Notes: a model not told the origin generated them from the letters alone. DNA of 64,000 nt from Anabaena sp. PCC 7108 (GCF_000332135.1 NZ_KB235895.1:93287-157286); one strand, 5' to 3'. Shown: positions 27,861 to 37,075, counted from the stretch's first letter. A program made the numbers and translations.

Positions 27861-29286
27861 TGTAGAAAGTTGTTTAAATATCTTAGATGATATTACTAAA
27901 AAATACACTGAGCATACAAAAAAACAAGATAGACGACTAAATCAAGTTTTTGAACATCTTTCAAGATGTATTATGCAAGGGGTAAATAAAGAAGATCAAG
28001 AAAAAATCAACAGTTGGATAAACAGTGGAAAGTTACTAACTTATGATGAAAAATTCCGTTCTATCAATGATGTGTTCTATTTTAGTACATCACTGGAATT
28101 ACCTCCTAAACGTAACTCTAATTTAGTTAAATTTCCTGATTCTAGTGTAAATTGTTCTCAATTTGAAAAAATACTTGATATTTTAGGAGTAAGAAAAATA
28201 GATACTGAAGATATGCAAATTGATTTAAATCAAAATGTACTTGATAATTATCTACCACGTTTAATTAAAGCAAGGAGTATATTCATAGGTATATTAATTA
28301 CTGGGTCACGTAGTATTTCAATAGAAGATCAAATTAAAGATAAAGTAGATAACATTCGATTTTATAATCCTCCTAAAATTACTATGACGTGCAGTTTAAT
28401 AGACTATAAAGAGTCTTTACCTAATTACTATGATCAAGATAATAATTCTATTTACTATGTAAGGAAGTGGAATAGTATTAAAAATATTAATTTGAGTACA
28501 TATTTACTTGATGCTTTGAAGTTAGATAGAATGAAAATTACAAATTTGTTAATGTTACAGTTACTAGATGATGATATTGAAGACATAAAAGAATACTTAC
28601 TAGAAAATGGTTATGATATTGGGGATATTCCTGAAGAAGAAAAATTTACGCCTGATCCAGAAAATATCCAAGAAACACCAGAATTTACAGATAATACTCA
28701 GTTAAAACCAGAAAATATATCTAGTAACTCTATATTTGTTTATTCTCCTGATGGTACAGGTGAGAATAAAGAGTATTGGGGAGAATGGGGTGAGAAAAAA
28801 GCAAAAAGAATGTATGAATTATTAGGTTATTGTGCTGAAAAACAAAGTGATTATTTAGCTTTAGGTTATGATTTTTTGTGCAAAGCCTCAAAAGGTAAAA
28901 ATATTTACAGTGAAGTCAAAACTATAAGTTATAACAATCCTATCATTCGCTTAAAAACAAGCCAGTGGAAATGTTTATGTTCAGAAAATCGAAAGGATAA
29001 TTATGAACTTGTGATAGTAGTTCATGAAGGAGATAGATTAATAGAAATTATTAGAGTAAGTTCAGTTTGGGCTACTTTAAAAAATATTTTAAGTAAACTT
29101 AACGACCAAAGTATAACTCAAGCTAATTATCAAGAAATTGTTGAAGTGATACTTGGGTTACAAAAAAATCAGGCAGGAAACGCTAATGAAATTTTAATCA
29201 ACTGGCAGAGACTTTTTCAATCAATACAACATTCGCATATAAATATATATCCACAAGGCATACCAAATGTTACAAAGGGATCGTGA
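27835..29286 (+). CDS. DUF3883 nuclease-like C-terminal half of the sacsin-like gene
   Basis: A 483-residue frame starting at TTG (or the next codon, ATG) and overlapping the preceding frame by 26 bases. The first 290 residues are helical with no recognised motif. Residues about 310-430 match DUF3883: WGEWGEKKAKRMYELLGY, LGYDFLCKA and YSEVKT, a D-(spacer)-E-x-K pattern of PD-(D/E)xK-type endonuclease folds. DUF3883 commonly terminates single polypeptides that begin with a sacsin/Hsp90 ATPase, which is why the two frames are read as one broken or recoded gene. If the split is real in the cell, this part could still be made by coupled re-initiation. Confidence 0.6.
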   Translation: MMGVKRELNVESCLNILDDITKKYTEHTKKQDRRLNQVFEHLSRCIMQGVNKEDQEKINSWINSGKLLTYDEKFRSINDVFYFSTSLELPPKRNSNLVKFPDSSVNCSQFEKILDILGVRKIDTEDMQIDLNQNVLDNYLPRLIKARSIFIGILITGSRSISIEDQIKDKVDNIRFYNPPKITMTCSLIDYKESLPNYYDQDNNSIYYVRKWNSIKNINLSTYLLDALKLDRMKITNLLMLQLLDDDIEDIKEYLLENGYDIGDIPEEEKFTPDPENIQETPEFTDNTQLKPENISSNSIFVYSPDGTGENKEYWGEWGEKKAKRMYELLGYCAEKQSDYLALGYDFLCKASKGKNIYSEVKTISYNNPIIRLKTSQWKCLCSENRKDNYELVIVVHEGDRLIEIIRVSSVWATLKNILSKLNDQSITQANYQEIVEVILGLQKNQAGNANEILINWQRLFQSIQHSHINIYPQGIPNVTKGS

Positions 29287-29358
29287 GTGCTTTCAGAAAA
29301 TTACTAACTTTCTTTTATCCATTTTACACGCTCGTCACTCACATTTCTCTTTCCCTCA

Positions 29359-29892
29359 CTATACCGAAATCCTTTCAACCAAAACCTGTTGAATAATTTG
29401 CTGCTTCAACGAATCCGCCGCAACTGAAGCAATCATTTCCCAATCTTCTTGAGTCAACATTAACCCAAGCAGTTCCCGCAATACCTGATGATTAGAAATA
29501 AATTCTTCCCCAAACAGTTCATCCCTCTGCAACACAGCTTGAATATGTTCTTTAACAGTAGGTGTAGGTAGCCTGAATCTTTCCAGCAACTTCTCTCTGG
29601 CGGTAGCAGATGCTATAGAAGTGGCAGTTCCTAAATTCCAATCTTTGAGCAACAAACGCACTTCTCGATTCAAAGAAATCCGCAAAGTTTTTAAACGATA
29701 AAATAATTCGGGATTAAGTAACAGTTGACTAAAACCAGAACCCCAATCTAAACCAGCACCAATATTACCCCCTACCTCTTCCTCAGCTTGGATGCTTTTT
29801 CTCAACCATTCTTCATTAAGTAATAAATCCATCGGGTTTGCTAATTCTTGGTTAGAGGTGAACGGAATATAATTAGATTCTTGCTGATTCAT
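29359..29892 (-). CDS. Conserved hypothetical protein (177 aa)
   Basis: A soluble, mostly helical protein of 177 residues with no motif I recognise. Its ATG shares one base with the stop of the GNAT-like gene upstream (TAATG), so the two are translationally coupled and probably work together. Residues 55-110 include a Leu/Arg-rich helical stretch. Codon use and composition match the neighbouring mobile-element genes. No function is proposed. Confidence 0.6.
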   Translation of the reverse strand: MNQQESNYIPFTSNQELANPMDLLLNEEWLRKSIQAEEEVGGNIGAGLDWGSGFSQLLLNPELFYRLKTLRISLNREVRLLLKDWNLGTATSIASATAREKLLERFRLPTPTVKEHIQAVLQRDELFGEEFISNHQVLRELLGLMLTQEDWEMIASVAADSLKQQIIQQVLVERISV

Positions 29893-30461
29893 TACTTACC
29901 CTCACTGCTTTTGTTATAAGAACGCCATACACCGTACTCAAAATAAACTAAATCATCGTAATCTTCATCTTGCCCTAAATCTAGCATTCCTTGATTATCG
30001 TAGAATTTTTCCGTTCCTGGTAAAGAATGCAAGCCTACCCTACCTTCATAACCTAGCTGGAAACTGCGGGTTCGGGCAAATACCAGAAATACACTCCCGA
30101 CACCTTTATATCGTGGTGGGCGTTGGACATCCTGGCGATTCCAAGGTGCTGTAGCAATTCCATCAATATATACTAAGCCTTTACCGTCTGTGATGCGTGA
30201 TCCGTGCATCTGAGTTTCCATCAGCATCAATCCTTGGGTTTCACCTTCGCACTCAATGGCATAACCTTCACGGTTTGAACTGCTGGCAATAAATCTCAGT
30301 TTAAACTCCCAGTCCCAAAATTTATCAGCTTGTACGTATAAATTTAGTCGGCTTTTCCACAGCAATAGATAATCGTCAACGTGCTTTTGTACCATTTCCA
30401 TTAAATACGCATTTACAAAAGTGCTATCCTCACCACGAATTAACTGAACTTGCCTTTGCAC
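29892..30461 (-). CDS. GNAT-family acetyltransferase-like protein
   Basis: A 189-residue protein with a GNAT-like core: the beta4 segment LVYIDGIATAPWNR (about 100-113), the acetyl-CoA-binding region (R)YKGVGSVFLVFARTRS (Q/RxxGxG/A form, about 121-137) and a late GLHSLPGTEKFYDNQGM (about 147-163), the usual N-acetyltransferase motif B region. The substrate is unknown. It lies between the polymerase-like gene and the 177-aa gene on the same strand. A MITE occupies the gap to the polymerase-like gene and may have split an older operon. Confidence 0.7.
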   Translation of the reverse strand: MQRQVQLIRGEDSTFVNAYLMEMVQKHVDDYLLLWKSRLNLYVQADKFWDWEFKLRFIASSSNREGYAIECEGETQGLMLMETQMHGSRITDGKGLVYIDGIATAPWNRQDVQRPPRYKGVGSVFLVFARTRSFQLGYEGRVGLHSLPGTEKFYDNQGMLDLGQDEDYDDLVYFEYGVWRSYNKSSEGK

Positions 30462-30518
30462 TCCTTACTCCTGATTGGTGAAAATGACTGTGGTAACAAA
30501 CTAAAATACTATCATTAA

Positions 30519-30624
30519 TATAGCGTTTTCTAATCTAACGAGGTACAAAATTATCTGCGTTCATTTGCGTTTATCTGCGTTCAATTCTTACTGCTTGTAC
30601 CTCACTTGAATGGTAATTACTATA
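30519..30624. repeat. MITE copy A (TATAGCG...GAGGTAC family)
   Basis: A 106-bp element with ends TATAGCG and CTATA and inner inverted stretches TCTAACGAGGTAC / GTACCTCACTTG. The interior has the 'tctgcgttcatttgcgtt' repeat. The same end sequences recur at 41509, 53907, 55275 and 62651, which defines a dispersed family. TA at both ends suggests mobilisation by an IS630/Tc1-type transposase; this is inferred from end sequence only. Confidence 0.75.
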
Positions 30625-30689
30625 GTTGAGTTTCCTGAGTGCAGCAAACAAGATTTACGAATGCTTCTGTACAACCTTCACCAAGTTTA

Positions 30690-33600
30690 TCAGTTCAATT
30701 CTATATTTTGACTTTGACTCTGGTTTCTATTATTTGATATTTCCTGTTTATTATTTAGCGATGCCTGGGTTGAGTATAGCGACTTCCCAAAGGATATATT
30801 TGCTGATAATCGCTCCCTCTCTAAAATCATCTCCTCTAACTCACTTGCGGCTGCTTCTGAAAGTGGAAATATCTCCTCACCCGTGTGAATATTCCCTCTA
30901 CAAATCGTTCGCTTATTCTCATTCCGCACAATAAAATCACCACTAGACTGAACATAAGCCGTCCACTGTCCACCAATTTTGAATTGCTCAATTTCCTTAC
31001 TTTCAGATTGATTGGCTTGTCGCTGTTCGTAGGTAATACCAATTGCTTCTACCAAATTATCAAACATTTCCTGCCGCCAAAATTCACGGTGAATAGCTCG
31101 CAATTCCCCAGCATTATCTAACTTTGGTTCTGATTCTGGTAATGTCACATCTGGTAACTCTATCGAATCAGAATTAACCTTGAGGATAATACTAGAACCT
31201 TCTGGTTTTAATGTAGCTGCAAATGTAGTTCCCACAGGCAACTTCGGACTATCAGGTGCAAAAGTTCCTAAATTCTGACCATCAATTTGTAATATTGGTG
31301 TCCCGTTATAACGATAAAAATCTGGATGTGATTCTGGTAATTCAAAAACTCCTACTTCTAGAGTCACACTCCGCTTTCTCCATTGCTGGCTGGCAAAGTT
31401 TTCATCAGCAAAATCATTGTATTTAATCCCCAACACTTTCATTTCTTCAAACTGAAAATCCTGAAGCTGCTGACATACTTCCTCAGTAAATAAATTATAT
31501 GCCAAAGCCCCCACACCCGCATCCTGACGTGATGTTGCCCAACTATGATCTACAGGAGGGATAATTCGCAAATCTTTGGGGATATTCAATTCATCTAAAT
31601 CGTGAATGTTGTCACCAAATTTAGCTGCTAATTTCTCAACTAATTTGGGAGATAAATCTTTAAACGCAAATTCAATCACAGGTAATTGGGGATGAATAGT
31701 GGCATCAAATTCAATTCCCTTTTGGTCTAAAGATTCCTTCCATTTAATCGCATCTTTCCCAAACGGAACAGTCAATACATAAGTATCTTGTGGTAATGCT
31801 GCACTAGGCATTTCATAATTATGCTCAAAGGAAAACGTAATTTCCATCTGTGCTGCCAACTGTAAACAATCTTTACGATGTCGGTCTAATTCTGGACGAG
31901 TGTGTTGGGTATGCCATAGTGCTGCTGCACCCTCAAATCTATCCTCTGGAGTGGTGAATAATTCATCAATTTCGGCTCTGTAACTATCGTAAAGTTTGCC
32001 CAATTCTTCATTAAATGCTTCTCTATCATCTCCCACCCGTTCTTTAATTTCATCTCTCGATTGTTGAAACCTAGTTTTTAATTCTTCTGCCCATTCTAAA
32101 GCATCTACAGATAATGTTTCTTTGGGAAACAAATAACGAAATTCATGTCTATCTCTACTGCGAATCCGTGTTGGTTCCCACAAGGGATTTACTACTTCTC
32201 TGGCAATCACATTTATTGCTCCTGGGGCATCTGCTGGCATAGCAAAGGAACGATAAAGCCGGTCATCTTTTTTAAAGTCAAAGAAGTAACTGGGATGGGA
32301 TTCTGACCATTTTTTAGCATCTGCTAATAAATTTGCACCATCAATTTCTTTGATGTCCTCCAATCTTTCGGCACTTTTGGGTGAATCTACTTCTACTTGC
32401 AGTGCCTGAAAAAGACGATTCAGCAGCTTCCTTTGTCGTCTGACAAATCGTTCCGTATTTTCACCTTCACGGGGCGTTGAGGACTGGACACGCCCAATAT
32501 TTGTCGCCACTAGACCTACTTTATTTTGACTGCTGGCAGCGGCAATTTGCGATAAATCACGGTATTTTAAATTGCCTTCTTCATCTATAATTTCTGTATA
32601 TGCCAGTTTAGGACGTTGTTTAACTGGTTTAAAATGTCCGGATTCACCTGCGCGGAGTGTTTCTTTGGCAATATTGGGCAGTTTATTAGCAGGACTAACC
32701 ATTAATTGGTCGCCGTCAAAATCAGCTTGGTGATATTCCTCAGCATCTTTGGGGTGAATCCAAACTACGTTGCGAGTTTTCTTTAATTCTGGATCATGGA
32801 CGTTACTGTAAAGGCGGATATTGTCTGAGTTGACAATGGGGTAACGGGTGAGAATTACATCTCCTTCTGGTAGATGGGGGACACAAATTGTCCCTCGTGG
32901 TAAAGTGTCGCATGGCATGGCCATACCTGAATTATGACTGTATCCACTTTTAATGGCTAAGTCACGCCATTGATTGGCTATATAATCAGTAGCAAATTTG
33001 CGAAATTTGGGTGTTTCAATTAATTGACCATATTTATCACTGCGAAGTAGAGAAATCCAGCGAGATTCCTGTACTTGATTGTTAGTATTATCATCTATTC
33101 CATTAACAGTTTCTTCTGTTTGTTCTTGTTGAGATTGTTGTTTATCATATTGTTGAATAATGTATTTTGCCAAAGTCAAGGGATTACTTTGTAACTGTGC
33201 CAATTCCTGAGCTTTTTTCTCAGTTGGTTGACTTAAATCTTGTTCAATTGCTGCTTCTGAATACCAAATGGTAAACTGCCAACTATTATCGTAACTGGTG
33301 GCTTTGGCATTACCTCGATTACCTATTACTGCTTGGGGAAACTGATATTCACCACAAGAGATTAAATCTTGAAGTTGGGATTTTTTGATCCCTTTAATTG
33401 AGGAACGATCCATAACAATATCGTAACCTTCAGCATCTGTTAATTTAGCATCTGGTAAAAAAGTTCCTTTGGCTAAAAAGCTGGTTTTTGGAGATTGTGT
33501 GGTTAAAAAGCTAGTTTTTGGAGATTGCGAGTTATCACTTTCAGCCCAACATTTCATCCATGCAAATCGAAATTGTAGTGGACAATTGCCTTCTCCTCCC

Positions 33601-34091
33601 AGTTGTTTAGCTAGTCGCGGTGAAATCTTGCCGTGACAGTCTCCGGTTTTGTAATCAGCATATTGTGGGTCTGTAAAGTCTACGATTTTGACTCGTAAGT
33701 TGGTAAATGTTTCTGTACCTTTATAGCAATTACTAACTAATAATGAACCATAACGACAAGCGGTATCTGGTTCGGTGGCAAATAACCGTTTAATTTTTTG
33801 ACGCAGTGTATCATCAGCGAAGTAATAGTTGTCGCCTGAACTAAAGGCTAATTTGCGTTTAATGCCATCTGTAAATGTTCTTTGTCTTAAATGATTGGCA
33901 TCGGGATTTTTACTATCAATTTTCACCAGGAGGAGAGATTGTAATTCTGATGGCTCAAATATTTGTGCTAATAGGGAATTTTTGATAATTTCTGGTTCAG
34001 ATAAATATCTCCCCTTGCCATTGTTGTACGACCCATCAAAGATAGGTATACTCAGTCCAGAACCTTCTATGATTTTAGTAGTTAAATCCAT
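30690..34091 (-). CDS. RdRP/QDE-1-like double-psi-beta-barrel polymerase, predicted
   Basis: A 1133-residue protein. The key motif is HQADFDGDQLMV (about residues 454-465), equivalent to the metal-binding DFDGD loop of multisubunit RNA polymerase beta' and the DxDGD loop of eukaryotic-type RdRPs. Just before it stands ILTRYPIVNSDNIR (about 413-426), like the RNP-xHPGD segment of RdRPs. Further upstream, GDCHGKISPRLAKQL (about 150-164), PLQFRFAWMKCW and KGTFL plus IVMDRSSIKG follow the order seen in RdRPs (DGCG, IQxR, KG, LRxSMxKF). The C-terminal half has a helical region and a beta-rich tail with no helicase or nuclease motif. A small internal duplication (QSPKTSFL twice) sits near residue 195. 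The ATG was chosen over an upstream TTG. A role in priming or transcription of the mobile element is possible; DNA- versus RNA-templated activity cannot be told. Confidence 0.65.
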   Translation of the reverse strand: MDLTTKIIEGSGLSIPIFDGSYNNGKGRYLSEPEIIKNSLLAQIFEPSELQSLLLVKIDSKNPDANHLRQRTFTDGIKRKLAFSSGDNYYFADDTLRQKIKRLFATEPDTACRYGSLLVSNCYKGTETFTNLRVKIVDFTDPQYADYKTGDCHGKISPRLAKQLGGEGNCPLQFRFAWMKCWAESDNSQSPKTSFLTTQSPKTSFLAKGTFLPDAKLTDAEGYDIVMDRSSIKGIKKSQLQDLISCGEYQFPQAVIGNRGNAKATSYDNSWQFTIWYSEAAIEQDLSQPTEKKAQELAQLQSNPLTLAKYIIQQYDKQQSQQEQTEETVNGIDDNTNNQVQESRWISLLRSDKYGQLIETPKFRKFATDYIANQWRDLAIKSGYSHNSGMAMPCDTLPRGTICVPHLPEGDVILTRYPIVNSDNIRLYSNVHDPELKKTRNVVWIHPKDAEEYHQADFDGDQLMVSPANKLPNIAKETLRAGESGHFKPVKQRPKLAYTEIIDEEGNLKYRDLSQIAAASSQNKVGLVATNIGRVQSSTPREGENTERFVRRQRKLLNRLFQALQVEVDSPKSAERLEDIKEIDGANLLADAKKWSESHPSYFFDFKKDDRLYRSFAMPADAPGAINVIAREVVNPLWEPTRIRSRDRHEFRYLFPKETLSVDALEWAEELKTRFQQSRDEIKERVGDDREAFNEELGKLYDSYRAEIDELFTTPEDRFEGAAALWHTQHTRPELDRHRKDCLQLAAQMEITFSFEHNYEMPSAALPQDTYVLTVPFGKDAIKWKESLDQKGIEFDATIHPQLPVIEFAFKDLSPKLVEKLAAKFGDNIHDLDELNIPKDLRIIPPVDHSWATSRQDAGVGALAYNLFTEEVCQQLQDFQFEEMKVLGIKYNDFADENFASQQWRKRSVTLEVGVFELPESHPDFYRYNGTPILQIDGQNLGTFAPDSPKLPVGTTFAATLKPEGSSIILKVNSDSIELPDVTLPESEPKLDNAGELRAIHREFWRQEMFDNLVEAIGITYEQRQANQSESKEIEQFKIGGQWTAYVQSSGDFIVRNENKRTICRGNIHTGEEIFPLSEAAASELEEMILERERLSANISFGKSLYSTQASLNNKQEISNNRNQSQSQNIELN

Positions 34092-34536
34092 TACCAGTAA
34101 TCTATTAGACGGCTGATCTAGCAAGCATCAGATTCTAATATTTATCCTGGCATGGATTTACACTCAGCAAAATCGTCCAAGTGGATATTTTACTGATGTC
34201 AAAAGATAACTTGGCAAGTGGGAAACGAGCGAACCGATAGCTAGTACAACACAGCATAAGTAAACCCACCATTAAAGTTGGCGAGAAATCTGTGATTTGA
34301 AACCCTGGAAGTAAATGATAGTGCAGTGATGATTTTGGGAGATGACACCCTCAAAGCGATCGCCCACCGCAATTATCGCTCCCATACTTCAGAGAAGTTA
34401 CAAAACCGCACCCCGTAATTAGTAAAAGAGCAATGCAGTATCAGAACTAATGACATAATTTTTGAGGGAAACCAGAATCAGGGACATTGACTAAGGCAGG
34501 CATTCTGCGATCGCACATTTTTATTCTTATCAATTT

Positions 34537-34787
34537 GTAACCGTTCACGGGGGGGATCAGAAAAATGCCTAACAGGAAATTACACAGAATCAATACGAAA
34601 ACCAATCTAGATTTGATTTTTTCCGGTTAATTGTGAATAGTCAAAAGTGCAGTGCTATAGTCGTCTGTCAATTGTTTTTTAGACATTTCAGGTGCTATTA
34701 GTCGATACCATAAATCACTCTAAACCATTACCAAGTAAGAACTTTAGCATTTGGGCGAATGTTTTACCCCCCCCCCTGAACGGTTAC
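34537..34787. mobile_element. Candidate MITE or IS remnant with IS66-like inverted ends
   Basis: The left end GTAACCGTTCACGGGGGG and the right end, in reverse complement GTAACCGTTCAGGGGGGG, are inverted matches 251 bp apart. These resemble terminal repeats of IS66-type elements. The interior has no transposase. The eight flanking bases on the two sides do not match, so a target duplication is not visible, and the element may be decayed. Confidence 0.5.
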
Positions 34788-34866
34788 AAAAAAACCAAAA
34801 TACAGCAGTTTGCTCCCGTTAGGAGGTACAACATCTAAATTCAAACCTATACACCAAGCCAGTTTT

Positions 34867-34916
<50 letters not shown>

Positions 34917-34946
34917 ATTCTGAATTCTGCTGTATGAGCGAAAGAT

Positions 34947-35912
34947 TCAAACCAAATCCTCCAATAAAGCTGTAATTTTCCCCTGGGCTTTAGTGCGGTT
35001 GTCATCATAAATCATTAAAGTATTCAGATTGGCATGGCGGCTCAACTTCTGCACACTCCTAACATCCCCACTACTAGCATCCAACGCCGCTGTCACTGAT
35101 GAGTGTCTAATTTTATGGGGGCTGACAACTTTGGATATCCCCGCCACACTAGCAATCTTGACAACAATCTTGCGAATTCCATCCCCCGTCAGCCGATGTC
35201 CGTAGTGAGGTCGCAGGGAAATAAACAACGGTTGCTTGATATCTAATTCCTTCCTCTCCCACAACCAATCCTGGAGAGCCTTGCAAGTCTTGGGATGCAA
35301 GTCAATATTTTCCTTCTGAGTACCCTTTCCCTTGCCCAAGATACTCAAAGTCCGTACTTCTAAATCCAAATCTTCAATATTACAGTGAGAAATTTCCTCG
35401 CGTCGCAGAGCATTGGCCCACAACAGCCGCAGCAGTGCATAATCCCGTTTCCCTTTCATTGTTTCCCTGTTTGGCACCTGAAGCATTTTTCTAAATGCTT
35501 CGGGAGTAATTCCCGTCGTATCTCGGTAAGGTTGAATTTTCTCGCTCTTAATATCAGCTAACGTCCAGTCACACATACCCACCTTATAGGCGTAGTTAAC
35601 CAACGCCTTAATTGCCGCCAAGCGGCGGTTAACAGTTGCTTCCTTCAACCCACAGTCAACCAACTCCGCCTTGTACCGCAAAACCAAAGTTACAGCCGAG
35701 TACCTGTGCATCTGCAAAAATTGCCCCACTAAAGTTGGTGTTGGCATCTGGTCGCACACAGAGAGGAAAAATTTGTTTAAATCTTTAGCGTATTCATGAC
35801 GGGTGCTTTTATTGCGCTTGCCCACCAACAATTCTGCCAACAAATCGCGTTCAGCGGCAATTTGGAAGGGGTTGACCTTGGCAAGTGAATCTGACTCTTG
35901 GGGCGGCAACAT
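34947..35912 (-). CDS. Tyrosine recombinase/integrase (XerC/D type)
   Basis: A 321-residue site-specific recombinase. The N-terminal SAM-like core-binding domain covers about 20-125; the catalytic domain has Arg in LLWANALRREEIS (about 170-180), a beta-hairpin lysine in ILGKGKGTQ, HKIRHSS (H-x-x-R box), LSRHANLNTLMIYDD with the second His and the catalytic Tyr near the C-terminus. All residues of the R-K-H-R-H-Y set can be seen, so the enzyme should be active. It belongs with plasmid- or ICE-type recombinases. Its start codon lies three bases from a 28-bp 11-6-11 palindrome that may be its substrate. Confidence 0.9.
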   Translation of the reverse strand: MLPPQESDSLAKVNPFQIAAERDLLAELLVGKRNKSTRHEYAKDLNKFFLSVCDQMPTPTLVGQFLQMHRYSAVTLVLRYKAELVDCGLKEATVNRRLAAIKALVNYAYKVGMCDWTLADIKSEKIQPYRDTTGITPEAFRKMLQVPNRETMKGKRDYALLRLLWANALRREEISHCNIEDLDLEVRTLSILGKGKGTQKENIDLHPKTCKALQDWLWERKELDIKQPLFISLRPHYGHRLTGDGIRKIVVKIASVAGISKVVSPHKIRHSSVTAALDASSGDVRSVQKLSRHANLNTLMIYDDNRTKAQGKITALLEDLV

Positions 35913-35915
35913 ACA

Positions 35916-35943
35916 ATTATCGAAAATGACTCTTTTCGATAAT
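35916..35943. promoter_or_regulatory. Candidate recombination core (dif-like 11-6-11 site) or operator
   Basis: Two perfect 11-bp inverted arms, ATTATCGAAAA and TTTTCGATAAT, flank a 6-bp centre (TGACTC). The 11-6-11 spacing is that of Xer/dif-type core sites, and the site abuts the start of a tyrosine recombinase gene. It could be the crossover site of the element (plasmid dimer resolution or attP), an autoregulatory operator, or both. Confidence 0.55.
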
Positions 35944-36049
35944 TACTTTATCATTTATCTGGGGGTTTGAGTTCCGCGCACCGACACCTGCTCCCACAAC
36001 ACATCTGGTAAACTGTCTGTACTAGGGTATATATCCGGTGTAGAAAGAC

Positions 36050-36625
36050 ATGGCTAACGTGGAACGCGAATCGATTAATTTCAAACTCCCCAAAACCCTC
36101 ACTAATGCACTCCGCTCCGCTGCACGAGAACGTAATACCACTGCTACTGATTTAGTCATACTCGGCTTGCATCACGTTTTGGGGCAAGTTCCTGGTACAG
36201 CCAATAGTTTAGAATTTCGTCTACAGGAACTAGAAACTCAATTTTCCCAAGTCGCCTCTGGTATAGAGCCACGTGTAGAAAGTGGTGTAGATGAGAACTT
36301 AAAAGAGAGACTTTCGCAGTGTGAACTCAAACTTGAAGGAATCGCTTTGAGATTGGCACAAATTGAAGGGGCAATCTCCTTACTCGCACAGCGTTCTTCA
36401 ACTAATTCGAGGAGACAATCTTTTAATTACCACCCACCACAGATGAAACTTGAAGCTTATATGGGAGAAAATCTGGCTAAACGATTGGGTATTGATTCAG
36501 CTACTTTGGAACGAGAACAAAAAAATCAGAGTTCTCAGGATTTTGAAAGGTGGAGCAGGTCAAAAGATCCCGGTTCAGTTGGCTGGCGGTTTGGCGACGA
36601 TGGACTCTACCACCCGATCAAATAA
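36050..36625 (+). CDS. Ribbon-helix-helix-type protein, putative plasmid regulator
   Basis: The first 45 residues (ESINFKLPKTLTNALRSAARERNTTATDLVILGLHHVL) have the basic beta-strand followed by two helices of the RHH/CopG fold. A coiled-coil-like middle (about 60-115) and a polar C-terminal tail of unknown function follow. It is divergent from the tyrosine recombinase, with the palindrome and both promoters in the 137-bp gap, and may regulate that promoter. RHH proteins with long tails often serve as plasmid copy or partition regulators; this is inference. Confidence 0.6.
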   Translation: MANVERESINFKLPKTLTNALRSAARERNTTATDLVILGLHHVLGQVPGTANSLEFRLQELETQFSQVASGIEPRVESGVDENLKERLSQCELKLEGIALRLAQIEGAISLLAQRSSTNSRRQSFNYHPPQMKLEAYMGENLAKRLGIDSATLEREQKNQSSQDFERWSRSKDPGSVGWRFGDDGLYHPIK

Positions 36626-36749
36626 ATTAGGGCTTGCTGTATGCACAATACCAATACCTTTGCATTTAATTTTTGAGATGAAATTTTATTTTAATTAGTT
36701 TTCTCCGGGGAGTTTGGAATTCCCCTGCTCCCTTATCCCCGGATGTATT

Positions 36750-36941
36750 TCAGACATCAACGTTAATATTTTCAATTTGTCTAGCAGCTTTCTCCCAAAA
36801 CTTGGCTGTAATCTCATCTTTCCAATTATTTCGGAGATTTTCCGCTTTTTTGTGGCAGATTCGTTCTAACATTTCTAGGATAGCGGCTAATGTCAATTTA
36901 TCGACTAATTTTTCCAAAACATCCATATCATCGTTTTTCAT
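36750..36941 (-). CDS. Small helical protein (63 aa)
   Basis: A short protein rich in charged and Leu residues, predicted to be helical throughout, with no known motif. A strong AGGAGG ribosome site lies eight bases before the ATG, which is the best evidence that it is a real gene; an in-frame GTG one codon upstream is closer to that site. Function is unknown. It stands alone between the RHH-type gene and the SNF2 gene, on the opposite strand to both. Confidence 0.6.
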   Translation of the reverse strand: MKNDDMDVLEKLVDKLTLAAILEMLERICHKKAENLRNNWKDEITAKFWEKAARQIENINVDV

Positions 36942-37075
36942 CACAGAAACCTCCTGAAGGTTTTAAACTCTGCTCAAATTGATGTATGCTAAACATTAAA
37001 GTTTATCTACAGAGATAATTGATATAAAAGCTATAAATCGCTATAATCACCAAACAATCCAGATAGATTACAACT

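Noticed and set aside
34328-34420. Short coding-like stretch (DTLKAIAHRNYRSH)
   Set aside because: Only about 30 codons with a HIP1 site inside and no start context; at most a degenerate remnant.
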